The notes under the pieces: generated by a model | The model's database searches: none | What the model was told of the DNA's origin: nothing | What the model saw: only the letters and a program-made list of their open reading frames with translations | Assembly: GCA_003427395.1 (NCBI GenBank) | Contig: BFEA01000707.1 | Coordinates: forward strand, 339,999 to 372,487 | Length of the DNA: 32,489 nt | DNA from: Chara braunii | Lineage: Eukaryota > Streptophyta > Charophyceae > Charales > Characeae | Reading direction: 5' to 3' | Shown here: one piece after another, positions 17,715 through 26,181 of the stretch | Position numbering within the stretch: the first letter of the stretch is position 1 | Layout of the letters: every line of letters starts with the position of its first letter | Program-made: the position numbers and the translations under genes

Positions 17715-17782
17715 AGATTTTAGGAAGTACTGGTGGTTTAATAGACCCCTCGCCTGGTGCACCAAGTGCCTAACTAACTTCC

Positions 17783-18047
17783 TGTGGCGGACCCACCAGG
17801 TGTGGTGCTCCGCCTGGGATAGAGATGGAGATGGAGGATGAAGGGGGAATGAGATGGCACGTGCAGCTCCCACGCTAGACTCCAACGCATGTACTCCAAA
17901 ATGTGCCAATGTAGAATGATCTAAAAAACAGATAACAGCTCGGGTATACCTCAGCGGACTGAGTGGACTGAACTGGACTGGCTGGTACCGACAGAGGTAC
18001 CGGCCTGGACTGGACTACCCCGAATACAACACAGGCCTGTGAGAACA
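17783..18047 (-). mobile_element. Solo LTR (265 bp)
   Basis: On the minus strand the segment starts TGTTCTCACAGG and ends CCGCCACA, the TG...CA ends of an LTR. It is the same length (265 versus 266) as the LTR at 27847-28112 and aligns with it throughout, including GGTACCTCTGTCGGTACCAG and the GAGATGGAGATGGAGGAT block. No primer-binding site follows its 3' end, so it is a solo LTR or a 3' LTR. The 5-bp flanks do not match, so its target-site duplication is lost. Confidence 0.8.
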
Positions 18048-18074
18048 GGCCAAGGGGCTTGTAGTGGATGGCAC

Positions 18075-18450
18075 ATTTTGGAGTAAGTGCGTTGGAGTCC
18101 AGTGTGGGAACTGCGTTGTGCCATCTCGCTCCCCCTTCATCCTCCATCTCCATCTCTATCCCGGGCGGAGCACCACACCTGGTGGGTCCGCCACACTGGT
18201 ATCAGAGCCGGAACGTTCCCCGCTCCCACCCACCACACCGCATAGCAGGGAAAACTCCCAAGATCCAACAACGGGTTTTTTGGCTGTTTTTCGGTCTTTT
18301 CCAGGGAAAAACAGCAGGAAAACGTGCAGCAGCGTGGGAGCGACACGTGGCAAAAAAGAGAGTTGCAGTCACGACGCATGCGCGCAAGCACCAAGGCCGA
18401 GGCCGCCACACACGCACGCGCCACGTGCCACGTACCCACACTGCCCCACT
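18075..18450 (+). mobile_element. LTR-retrotransposon 5' end: truncated LTR, PBS and leader
   Basis: The 3' part (about 120 bp) of the same LTR appears in plus orientation at 18075-18195, opposite to its neighbour at 17783-18047. It is followed, one base on, by TGGTATCAGAGC (18197-18208), complementary to the 3' end of plant initiator tRNA-Met. The leader that follows, to about 18450, is homologous to the minus-strand leader at 27846-27612 (GTTCCCCGCTCCCACCCACC, and later GGGAGCGACACGTGG). No gag or pol remains. Confidence 0.8.
18197..18208 (+). promoter_or_regulatory. Primer-binding site for initiator tRNA-Met
   Basis: TGGTATCAGAGC is the usual primer site of plant Copia and Gypsy elements. 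It lies one base after the CA end of the LTR, as expected. Confidence 0.85.
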
Positions 18451-18499
18451 CTGCCCCACTCCTTGATTATTTATTATCAAGATCCGGGATTCTGCTGTT

Positions 18500-18573
18500 G
18501 CCAGGGTTTGAACCTGGGCAGCTGCCACTCATGCGCATGCGAAGCCAGTGCCTTAACACACTAGTCACAACCA
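18500..18573 (-). repeat. tRNA-like segment, minus strand
   Basis: On the minus strand, TGACTAGTGTGTTAAGGC is an A box and GGTTCAAACCC a good B box. The segment ends CCAGGTTCAAACCCTGGC, where CCAGG/CCTGG form a stem like a T arm. It lies just downstream of the LTR-element leader. It is a tRNA relic or a SINE head. Confidence 0.55.
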
Positions 18574-18736
18574 CAGTTTGAGCTAATACTGTGGCTCGGT
18601 GTTGTTGAAGAAGTGGCTCGGGGAGACATTGTGGCTGCTGCTGCCTGTGCCCGTGGCCATCTGCAGTGGCACGTGGCAGTCTGTTGTGGACCGTGAAGAC
18701 CCCCTGAGCAGGGGCTGCTCTACAGTGGTGAGGGTC

Positions 18737-18828
18737 TGCTGACACAGCACACCCTGGATCTGCAGTGCTGCTGCTAGGGGTTGCTCACACAACACACCCT
18801 GGATCTGCAGTGTTGCTGTTAGGGGCTG
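18737..18828 (+). repeat. Two-copy 45-bp tandem repeat in CTG-rich DNA
   Basis: The units share ACAC(A)(G/A)CACACCCTGG, then ATCTGCAGTG(C/T)TGCTG and TAGGGG, with period 45. The surrounding 18580-18850 is CTG-rich and non-coding. Confidence 0.75.
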
Positions 18829-18929
18829 ATCAAGATCTCAGCCCCCTCCCTCCTTCAGTTGGCTTGCTACAATGAAGGCCAAAACCCTCTTGGTCTTGGT
18901 ATACCTTGTGCCCTTGGAGACACCAAGGG

Positions 18930-19440
18930 TCAGGTATCATCCCTCTCTCTTTCCTCTCCCTACTAACCCACTTTCTCTACCTTTTTTCTCTCCTCTTACT
19001 CACCCCTTCTACTGCTTCCTCTTCTGCCCCACTCACTTCCTTCTAATCACTCTCACCACTCATACCCCTCTCCCCACCTCACCTTCTCTCCCACCACCCA
19101 CTATTTTACTATAATTTATTCATTTATTTTATTTTCTTTCTCCACTTTTTTCTTTGCTTCTCGATCCCTCTCCACCTTTCTCATCCCTTTCTCTCCCATT
19201 CTCTCACCCTCCTCTCCCCCAAGTACAACCCCATCACTCCCCCCGTCTCCCCCTTCACTCTTTTTCTCTCTCACACCTATTTCTCTCTTTTCTCCTTCAC
19301 TTTTTCATCCCCCCTTCCCCGCAACTTCGAAATTTTTCTATTTTTTTTCCTTCTTTTTATTTTTCTTTTCATTTATATTTCCTTATTTTCCAAAATTTTA
19401 AATTATCTTATTCCCCACCTTCTCTTCTCATTTTCTGATT
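18930..19440 (+). repeat. About 500-bp polypyrimidine tract
   Basis: The plus strand consists almost only of C and T, with scattered A and very few G, over roughly 500 bases, turning more T/A-rich toward 19320-19440. It has no simple unit. It encodes open frames only because stops need A or G. Such strand-biased tracts can adopt triplex structures, but none is shown here. Confidence 0.75.
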
Positions 19441-19542
19441 TATTTTATTTTCTTTTTTATTTATTCTGAAAATTTGAATTTCTTTGCGGCGCCCTTAAGT
19501 CTGATTAGGAGTTAGTTATTCTTGCTTTCGGCACACATTTTC

Positions 19543-19811
19543 ACCCCGTGGGGGTAACAAAGTGTTGATTTCTCATTTTACTTAGCCTTTCTTCTTGACG
19601 GCACACTTCGACCCCATGGGGGTAACAAAATGCTGCCAAAACTTTTAAAAAATCAAACACTTCATTTCTCTTCACCTCCTCATCTACTTATTTATTTATT
19701 TATTTATTATTTATTGATTTTGTAAAATTTTTAATTTGTGGCATTTTGAAACCTAGTGTGCTTATCTTGGTCTCTCCTGTCCCTTGGCACATTCTTGACC
19801 CCATGGGGGGT
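19543..19811 (+). repeat. Three dispersed ACCCCATGGGGGT hairpin motifs
   Basis: ACCCCGTGGGGGT (19543), ACCCCATGGGGGT (19611) and ACCCCATGGGGGGT (19798) are each preceded by GGCACA(C) and followed by AA(C)AAA(A/G)TG-TG. They lie in T-rich sequence. The self-complementary core and shared flanks show one repeated unit. Confidence 0.7.
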
Positions 19812-19879
19812 AAGGAAATGCTGACGAAAATTCCAAAAAAATAAATATTATTTTTCTCTTCACATTTTGTTTACTTATT

Positions 19880-19961
19880 TCCTAGGCTACCAGCCGGGCG
19901 GCCCGGGTCCCGTGCAAGGACCAAGGAAGGTCCCAGCAAAAAAAAAAAAAAAAAAAAAAAA
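19880..19961 (+). repeat. Short GC-rich fragment with poly(A)
   Basis: About 58 GC-rich bases (CCGGGCGGCCCGGGTCCCG, then AAGGACCAAGGAAGGTCC) run into 24 A at 19938-19961. GGACC and GGTCC in the fragment can pair. It looks like the heavily truncated 3' end of another retroposon family. Confidence 0.5.
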
Positions 19962-20164
19962 TCCAAAAAATCCAAAAAAAAAAAAATGTTATGCAGAAAA
20001 ATAAACTGAACAACTTTTGCCTCAGGGTCGCATCGAAATTCTTCACCATATTTAGAATAAAAAATAAAATTAAAAAATAATTTATTTTTATTTTTCTCTC
20101 GAAATTTCACTGTTTATTTATCTTTCCTCCCGCCTCCCCCCCCCATGCTTGCTATTTTATTTTC

Positions 20165-20558
20165 TTGATTAGGTCATCAGTACCCTACCCTAACCACTCA
20201 AACTTCGGTTAGGGTTTTCTAAGGGTTTTTCTAAGGTTTAGGGTTTTCCTAACCCCGCCTACTCCCCCTTTCCATTCGGGCACCCTGGACCCGAACCACC
20301 CTTCCCCCTTTGCGGGCGCCAGCGCTCGACTCATTAGCGCCGCCCGTTGCTTTCTACCGCGGACCCCCCCTACGCCCTCCGCTCATGAGGACCTCCTCTG
20401 GCCCCCTCCAGTCCGACCCGTCACCTCCCCATGGCCGACGGCGTGTCACAAACCGTGGACGCGGCGACAACCTCGGCACTGGGTCTCCGTACCCATACCG
20501 GCGGACCAGGACCATCAGCCGCAGGGGGTTCTGCACACCCTCATCACCTCCCTCCTTG
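20165..20558. other. Unassigned, with telomere-like words and a GC-rich stretch
   Basis: 20180-20255 contains several TAGGG and TTTAGGG words (for example AGGTTTAGGG) but no array, so this is not an interstitial telomere. The following 300 bases are GC-rich with several short open frames on both strands and no recognisable protein. Confidence 0.35.
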
Positions 20559-20943
20559 CGCCCTTACAAGTGCAAGACCGAAGGTGGCGACTCTTGCCAC
20601 TGAACTGCGACAACTCCAGGACGCTGGCCGTCCTTCCTCTCCCCACTCTCTCTCTTCCCCGGGCTCCTAGTCCGGGTCCCCCATCCTCCGACATTGTGGC
20701 CACGGCGGAGCTTCCTCCTCCACCGCCCCCGACCCTGCCATTCTGGTGACCGTCCACGGGTCACCAGAATGGTCGGGTCGGGGGCGGTGGAGGAGGAAGT
20801 TCCGTCGTGGCCACCATGTCGGAGGACGAGGGACCCGAACTGGGAGCCGGGGGAGGAGAGAGAGTGGGGAGAGGAAGGATGGCCAGCGTCCTGGAGTTGC
20901 CGCAGTCCAGCGGCAAGAGTCGCCACCTGCGCTTGTAAGGGCG
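20559..20943. repeat. Near-perfect palindrome, 193/185-bp arms, 7-bp spacer
   Basis: The left arm, 20559-20751, and right arm, 20759-20943, are reverse complements with a small number of substitutions and one indel of about 7 bases. The spacer is 7 bases (20752-20758). Each arm holds AGGTGGCGACTCTTGCC near its outer end. The differences between the arms (for example CATTGTGGCCACGGCGG versus CATGGTGGCCACGACGG) argue against a simple read-through artefact. The long open frames here on both strands are mirror images of each other and are not evidence of coding. Confidence 0.9.
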
Positions 20944-22800
20944 TTGTCGGTGCGAATACCCTTACAAGGGTATCCGCCCTGGTTTTTGCAGACGACAGGA
21001 ATAGTTCGGTTTAAAGTTCTAAGTATACCGCGAGAGTCGCGGCAGTGTCTATGGTTTACGTTGACTGGATGGTTAACAAGAATAAAGAGTGTGTGGGCGC
21101 GCAGATTTGAGGCGCGCGTGATTTTTTTTTGATTGATGGTTGTGAAAGTCGGCATAGTTGCCGACCAGATTTTTATTTTTCTGATTAAGATAGGATTAAA
21201 AGGATTATGTCTCGTGATTGGTGCGTTTGCCGGTGACCTGTGCGTACGTGCGGAGGACGGCATTGACAACAAGGTGGTTCTGAAAGTATTTCGGTAGGTC
21301 TGCACGTCGCGCAGTGTTTATTTGAGCGTCCAACAAATCTAGACCCAACCTTGGGCCTAGCGCTAGCAGGATACGACGCCAGACTTTATGGTCGTCCCGA
21401 CAGTCGGGGACCTTGAGTGCGTGCCTCGTCTGATGGGCCCGCGTGTGGAGATGTCGGCGAGAGTCCGCTATCACACTGTTGTTGGAAATAGGGTGCGGTC
21501 AGGGCTCGAGTTTGTAGTTGCACTTGAGGCAAAGAGGTCGGTAATGCAGGATGTATATCACCCACATTTCGGGTTCTGTAGGGTCACGCGGGGGTGTGTT
21601 GTGTTCGCGGGTTTGCCTGAAGTATGATTACAAACTATTTTTGTGACGGCGCCGAGGTTACCCCTTTATATAGTATTACGGGGGAGCCCCGTAGCAGCCG
21701 CATTCGGGTTCAAGCCCCTGTGGGGGAATATGAGGGAGCCGCACCTATCAGCGGGCGCGATACATACCGCAAGAGGTGGGTGATACTGGCCAGGGGTCAG
21801 CCGATAACATCAGGACCGAGCCTCGTTGACAGGCCAATCAATGTTTCTTCCCTCCAGGTCCCTCTCCCCTATGGACTTCAGCGGTCTCTGCTGAGGGCCC
21901 CTCACAGAGGGGGGGGGGGGGACCAACGGTGTACCTCTAGGAGGTGGGGGCCGAGCTGCTCACAAAAGGGACTATCGAACCGACTGGTAGTCGTTTCCCT
22001 CTGAGGTTTCCCTCTGATAGCTGGAGCTGCTGGAACAACCGGTCGGCCGCTACGACAGGGTCCGGTGCTGTCGGGCCTTTGTCTCGAAGAAACGAGGTGG
22101 GAGGCCGTAGAGACAGGAAGCGTTGGAAAGAAACAGTGGGGGCTGGCGCGGTAGAGTGACGGGGAGTAAGGCTGACCGGGCGGCTTAGCACAACAAAAGA
22201 GCGACGGGCGAGCAGCAGAATGGAAAAAGAACCTGACGCGAATTCGCGCCGGATGCGTTCGACGTCTGAGAGGAGAGGGGAGGAGCTATGGCGAAGCTGA
22301 AGACAGTGAAGATCGCCCATTTCTTAACGAAATCGGGCGGGCGAAAGTGCTAGTCAGGGGTTTATGGACCAGGCGAACGTAGTAGTCGTGTTCGTTTTTG
22401 GAACGGAGCAGTGTGGGGGGAGTTAGATAGCGAGGTTAGTGCGCGGTGGCTATGGCAGAAGCCGGAGTGATGAAGTGAAAGCTCGCTCGATATTCGATGG
22501 TATCGAGCGGGGAGGAGCACGACCCCGAGGGTTTCATGTTGGGCGAGCACGAATCCGGGGTCAGTACTAGCAGAAGGTTAGTGATTCGGGAGTTAGAGAA
22601 GTGAAGGGTCGTGCAAAGGTATGGCGGTCGGAAGAAAAGAGGAGGAAGGAGCTCGTCCCGCCCGTTTCTGAGGGATATCGAGCAAGCCAAGAGCCAAACC
22701 CGGGGTTTTCAACCCGGGCGAGCTGGTTGGTAGCAGTAATTTGAGGGGTAGGTTAGTAGGATGGGAGTTAGAAAGGAAAGGGGCTGCGTGGGAGTAAGGG
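20944..22800. other. Unassigned GC-balanced region
   Basis: About 1.85 kb holds only short open frames in all phases, with no recognised protein. 21640-21740 has a TATATAG word and a T-arm-like GGGTTCAAGCCCC but no matching A box. A G run lies at 21909-21920. It may be the internal or LTR part of an unknown element. Confidence 0.35.
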
Positions 22801-23670
22801 AGTACTTACCTCGAGGTGGGGCTGAATGTATTGGATCGTACTACAGCGATAGATGCATTCGATTTCGCTCGTTATATCGGTGGAAGTAGCGGGAGGTCTG
22901 CGTGTGTCGAAGACTCACCTGTGTGCAAAGGCGCCACCCAACCTATCGATGGAAGAAGCTCTTCTCTAACTCCCTGCGCATATGGCTGGACAGCGGTATA
23001 TATGTCCACGGACCATGCTCTAGCGGAAGGTTCATTCGATTTGCTCATTCTAGTGACGGGGGCAGCGTGAGAGCGGTCCTGGGGTTTGTGATGCTCACCT
23101 GTTGACCGGTGCGTTGCTCTGAAAGAAGCCTTGTGCTATCTTTCTGCGCGCGTGAGGGTGAACTGACAGTGTACCTTGTGATGTTTTAGGGAACTGGTCA
23201 GGAGGGTGGTCAGGTATGGCCATGCGAATCAAGATTACGCACTACAAATGGATGGCAGTGCTGGAGGTAGCGGGCGCCTACCTACCGGCGGTTGGATAAA
23301 GTCGTGGGGACATCGAGGATCGAACATGCAGAAGTAGATGGAGTAGCCAGGAAGAGAAAGGGATAAGGGCTTGCTCCTGTGAGAAATGAGGGTTGCAGTT
23401 GCACGTTGCTCGACCCACTTAGGGAGCAACGGCGGAGGTAGAAAATGACGAGGAATAGAAGAGGGCGAGGGAGTACATACCTGAGAGGCCGAGCACAGCG
23501 GTGCAAAAGGGGGATCTGACTTTTGGTTGGGGAAGTTGAACGGAAAGGCAGAGTTGAAAGGTAGGTTGCGGGAGTAGGGAAACTTACCTGTGGATCGGTG
23601 GGTCAATTTTCCGACTATTGGAATAGCGAACTAATGAAGAGATAGCCATAGGGCTTTGAAGGCTTACCTA
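22801..23670 (-). other. Cluster of minus-strand splice-donor-like sites
   Basis: The plus-strand words ACTTACCT (22804), ACTCACCT (22913), GCTCACCT (23093), ACATACCT (23475), ACTTACCT (23582) and GCTTACCT (23662) are each, on the minus strand, an AGGTAAGT-type donor. Another lies at 25612. No protein can be read between them in any consistent frame. This may be an intron-rich relic or a diverged repeat of which the donor word is the conserved part. Confidence 0.35.
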
Positions 23671-23699
23671 TCAGCCAGTGCACAGTCCACCCTGCTAGA

Positions 23700-24240
23700 T
23701 GAGGTAACCAAAGAAGGATTGGCATCTGCAGGCACGGCTGTTGCTGTTGATCGGTGTAACTTCTGGAAGGGGAGCAGCTACTGCTGATTGCCGCTGCTGC
23801 TGCTGCTGAGGTTGGCTTTTCTGGAGGGCGGTGTTGTGGTTGTTGCAGGGCTTGTTAAGGACAAAAGAGTGACATGCAGAGAGGTGGTGCTGAAGATTGA
23901 GAGTTCGTCGGACAGGCCAACTCTGCAGTTGGTTGAAGGTGGTCCAAGCGGGTTTACTTGACCACCATTGCGGGGCCGTTAGCGTTCGAACCAGTGAGAG
24001 CATTGCTATTGGCAACCACTTAAGTGAACGGATGCGGCGGGCTTAGTTGAACTATGTAGTATGCTCGAACCTCACTGTTGGAACTGTTGTTGTTTGGTGG
24101 TGGCTGCTGCATCTGTGCACGAACTGCTGGCTGCTGCGTATTGCTGCCAACTGCTGCATACTGCTGCTGACTGTTACAGACTACTATGCAGCGGCGATTG
24201 GGTTGAGGAGAGGTGCTGAGACTCGGAGAGGTGACTAGAC
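23700..24240. repeat. CTG/CAG-rich low-complexity region
   Basis: Repeated GCTGCTGCTG blocks (23790-23812 and 24105-24175) encode Gln or Leu runs, depending on strand. ATTGCGGGGCCGT occurs in similar context at about 23965 (ACCACCATTGCGGGGCCGTT) and 24342 (GCCATCATTGCGGGGCCGTC). A minus-strand frame at 23695-24015 with a short Gln run is probably a by-product of the repeat. Confidence 0.5.
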
Positions 24241-24850
24241 TTTACAAGCAGGGGGTTAGTGTTGCGGATTGGGAGGTTGTCAGGTGATTGATTTCGGCAG
24301 TTTGACTTCAGAAGATGGCCAAGCTGCTACTATTTGGCCATCATTGCGGGGCCGTCAGGTGAGTGAAGGTATCAAGGTCCTCTCCTGAGAGTTGAGTTTG
24401 TCCCTCTCTTGTATCTCGAGCGTCTGAAACGCCTTATCTTTTGCTCTTCTTACTCTAAGTCTAGTCTCGATCTGAGAGGAAGGCGGCAGGCAGGATTGCA
24501 ACCCGCAAGACCGCATCCAGACTCTGTGGGGAGTCAGCCCACCGATTGCGGGAGCTCTGCCGGAACTCAGGAGGAGTTATGGAGGCAGGGAACTATAATT
24601 GTTGTTTCCCATCTATAAACCCAGTTATAGCCCATACCTATATTCTTTTTTATACTTTGACTGAATATACTGCATGCCTCCCTACTTTGACTTCCAGTTT
24701 AACTTTCAGGACATAACGAGACTAAATAAAAGAATGTATGCGTAATGGCAGTCTTAGTCTTGTTGTTTGACTGAAAGCAGATTGTGGGGTTGCATCTGGG
24801 GGAAGGAGGGGAGAAAGACAGTATTGCATGATTGACTAGGTCAACCAAAG
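24241..24850. other. Unassigned
   Basis: No coding, RNA or repeat signal beyond the second ATTGCGGGGCCGT copy. The 3' part is AT-rich. Confidence 0.35.
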
Positions 24851-25518
24851 ACTGGGCCAATTCCATAAGTTTGGGAAGACCCAGTGCTATGTTTATTTTG
24901 AAATTGTCTGGAGAACCAGACATGTTCCATAAGTTTGAGTGGTCTGGTTGCTCTGATTTGTGAGGGTTGAGTGCGGTTGACTTTTCAGGTGTCGGTCAAA
25001 TCCGTAAGTTTGGGTAGTCTGGCGTTCTTGTTTATTTTGGGTTTCTGTCAATTTCTTTTTGCTGTGATTTAAGAGAAATGAACCAGACTGAGGTCCAAGA
25101 CATGTTCCATAAGTTTGGGTGGTCTTCGTCCAACGCCTCGCGCATGCTGGAACCAGAAGGTTATAACTTGGCTATACTTTACTATTATTTTATCTATAGC
25201 CAAGCTAGTCAGACAGGGTTTCATAAGTTTGGGTGGTCTGACTATAGCCTATCACCAACTGAAGAGAGTACTAATTAAGAATAAACATGTGGTAAGAAGG
25301 GGCAAACAAAATCTTGAGCTGAAGATGATCGGTTCAGTTATATGCTACCTCAAAAGACTAAGTGAAAATAATTATATAAATCTTGGATATTTAAACAGTT
25401 CAGGGCGACTAGGGTGGCCTAGTCATATGCTCAAAGAAGAGAAAAATTGTTGTGCCTTGTGTTTGTGTATACTCTATGGCTGAGCTATACATGTTCCATA
25501 AGTTTGGGTAGTCTAGCT
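24851..25518 (+). repeat. Hairpin-loop repeat array (constant loop, changing stems)
   Basis: The motif TTCCATAAGTTTGGGTGGTC occurs at 24861, 24925, 25000, 25105, 25219 and 25494 with small changes. In five of six copies it lies in the loop of an inverted repeat: ACTGGG/CCCAGT (24851, 24880), AACCAGAC/GTCTGGTT (24914, 24942), AAGAC/GTCTT (25097, 25122), TAGTCAGAC/GTCTGACTA (25206, 25236) and AGCTATAC/GTCTAGCT with one mismatch (25483, 25511). The loop is 20 nt in three copies, 21 in one and 23 in one. The stems differ, but pairing is kept. Copy 25000 has no clear stem. The function is unknown. Confidence 0.8.
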
Positions 25519-25782
25519 TTATGCCTTATGTAAGTTGGGTATAAAGGGGATAAATCATTGAAAGATTATGAACTATTGTTTGATAAATTTGACTTTGGGG
25601 ATGGTGAGAGTACTTACCTTTGTGGTTTGGCCTGCATGTGACTGAGTGAGGCTACTACTTAGTCTGAGTTTCAGGTTGATAGGTAGTTACTTTAGTTGCT
25701 CGCCACGTGCTAGAGCCATAGGAGTTAGTTTCAATTCCTGCATTTTCTGAGCTAAGTTTTTTTACTTAGGTCAATTTCTGCA

Positions 25783-25840
25783 TTTTCTGGGATCTTTTGT
25801 TATACTTGGCCTTTTCTGGGATCTTTTGTTATACTTGGCC
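25783..25840 (+). repeat. Perfect two-copy 29-bp tandem repeat
   Basis: The same 29 bases, starting TTTTCTGGGATC and ending ATACTTGGCC, occur at 25783-25811 and 25812-25840 without a mismatch. The identity suggests a recent duplication. Confidence 0.9.
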
Positions 25841-26181
25841 TTGTATAAATCTTGGTAAGTCACTTTCTCTATGGGAAGCGCTGCCGAAATTTCTACAAAA
25901 CCAAGGAGTTAGTCAGACTTTGTCTTTTTCAGGGTCTAACTTTTCTGACTTTTTGGCTTAGTAAAAATATGAAACATCTCCTTTTCTAAAGGGAGTGCTG
26001 CCCAATTTTTTGCTAATTCAGGGAGTTAGACAAAATTAGACTTTGAAAAGTCAAAGTCACTGTAGATTCTGAACTTAGCTTTGTATAATTTCTGGAAAGA
26101 CACTTTTCCTACGGGAAGCGCTGCCGAAATTTGCTTAGTTTAGAGGAGTTAGATTATATTTTGACAGGTGGCGATTCTTGC
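25841..26181 (+). repeat. Three-copy tandem repeat of about 120 bp ending at a primer-site-like sequence
   Basis: GGGAAGCGCTGCCGAAATTT occurs at 25873 and 26113, with GGGAGTGCTGCCCAATTTTT at 25991, giving spacings of 118 and 122. Each is followed by GGAGTTAG. The last unit runs into TTTTGACAGG and TGGCGATTCTTGC (26169-26181), the same word found in both arms of the palindrome at 20585 and 20913. The repeats could lie in the U3-U5 part of an LTR, with TGGCGATTCTTGC as primer site. Confidence 0.65.

Noticed and set aside
18872-19438. Open frames in the pyrimidine tract
   Set aside because: A strand without G and with little A rarely contains stop codons, so open frames are expected by composition.
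20190-20260. Interstitial telomere repeat (TTTAGGG)
   Set aside because: Only isolated TAGGG and TTTAGGG words, no tandem array.
20559-20943. Long open frames on both strands of the palindrome
   Set aside because: The frames mirror each other because the arms are reverse complements; GC-rich DNA has few stops. No known domain.
21640-21740. tRNA gene around GGGTTCAAGCCCC
   Set aside because: A T-arm-like hairpin is present, but no A box at the right distance and no acceptor stem.
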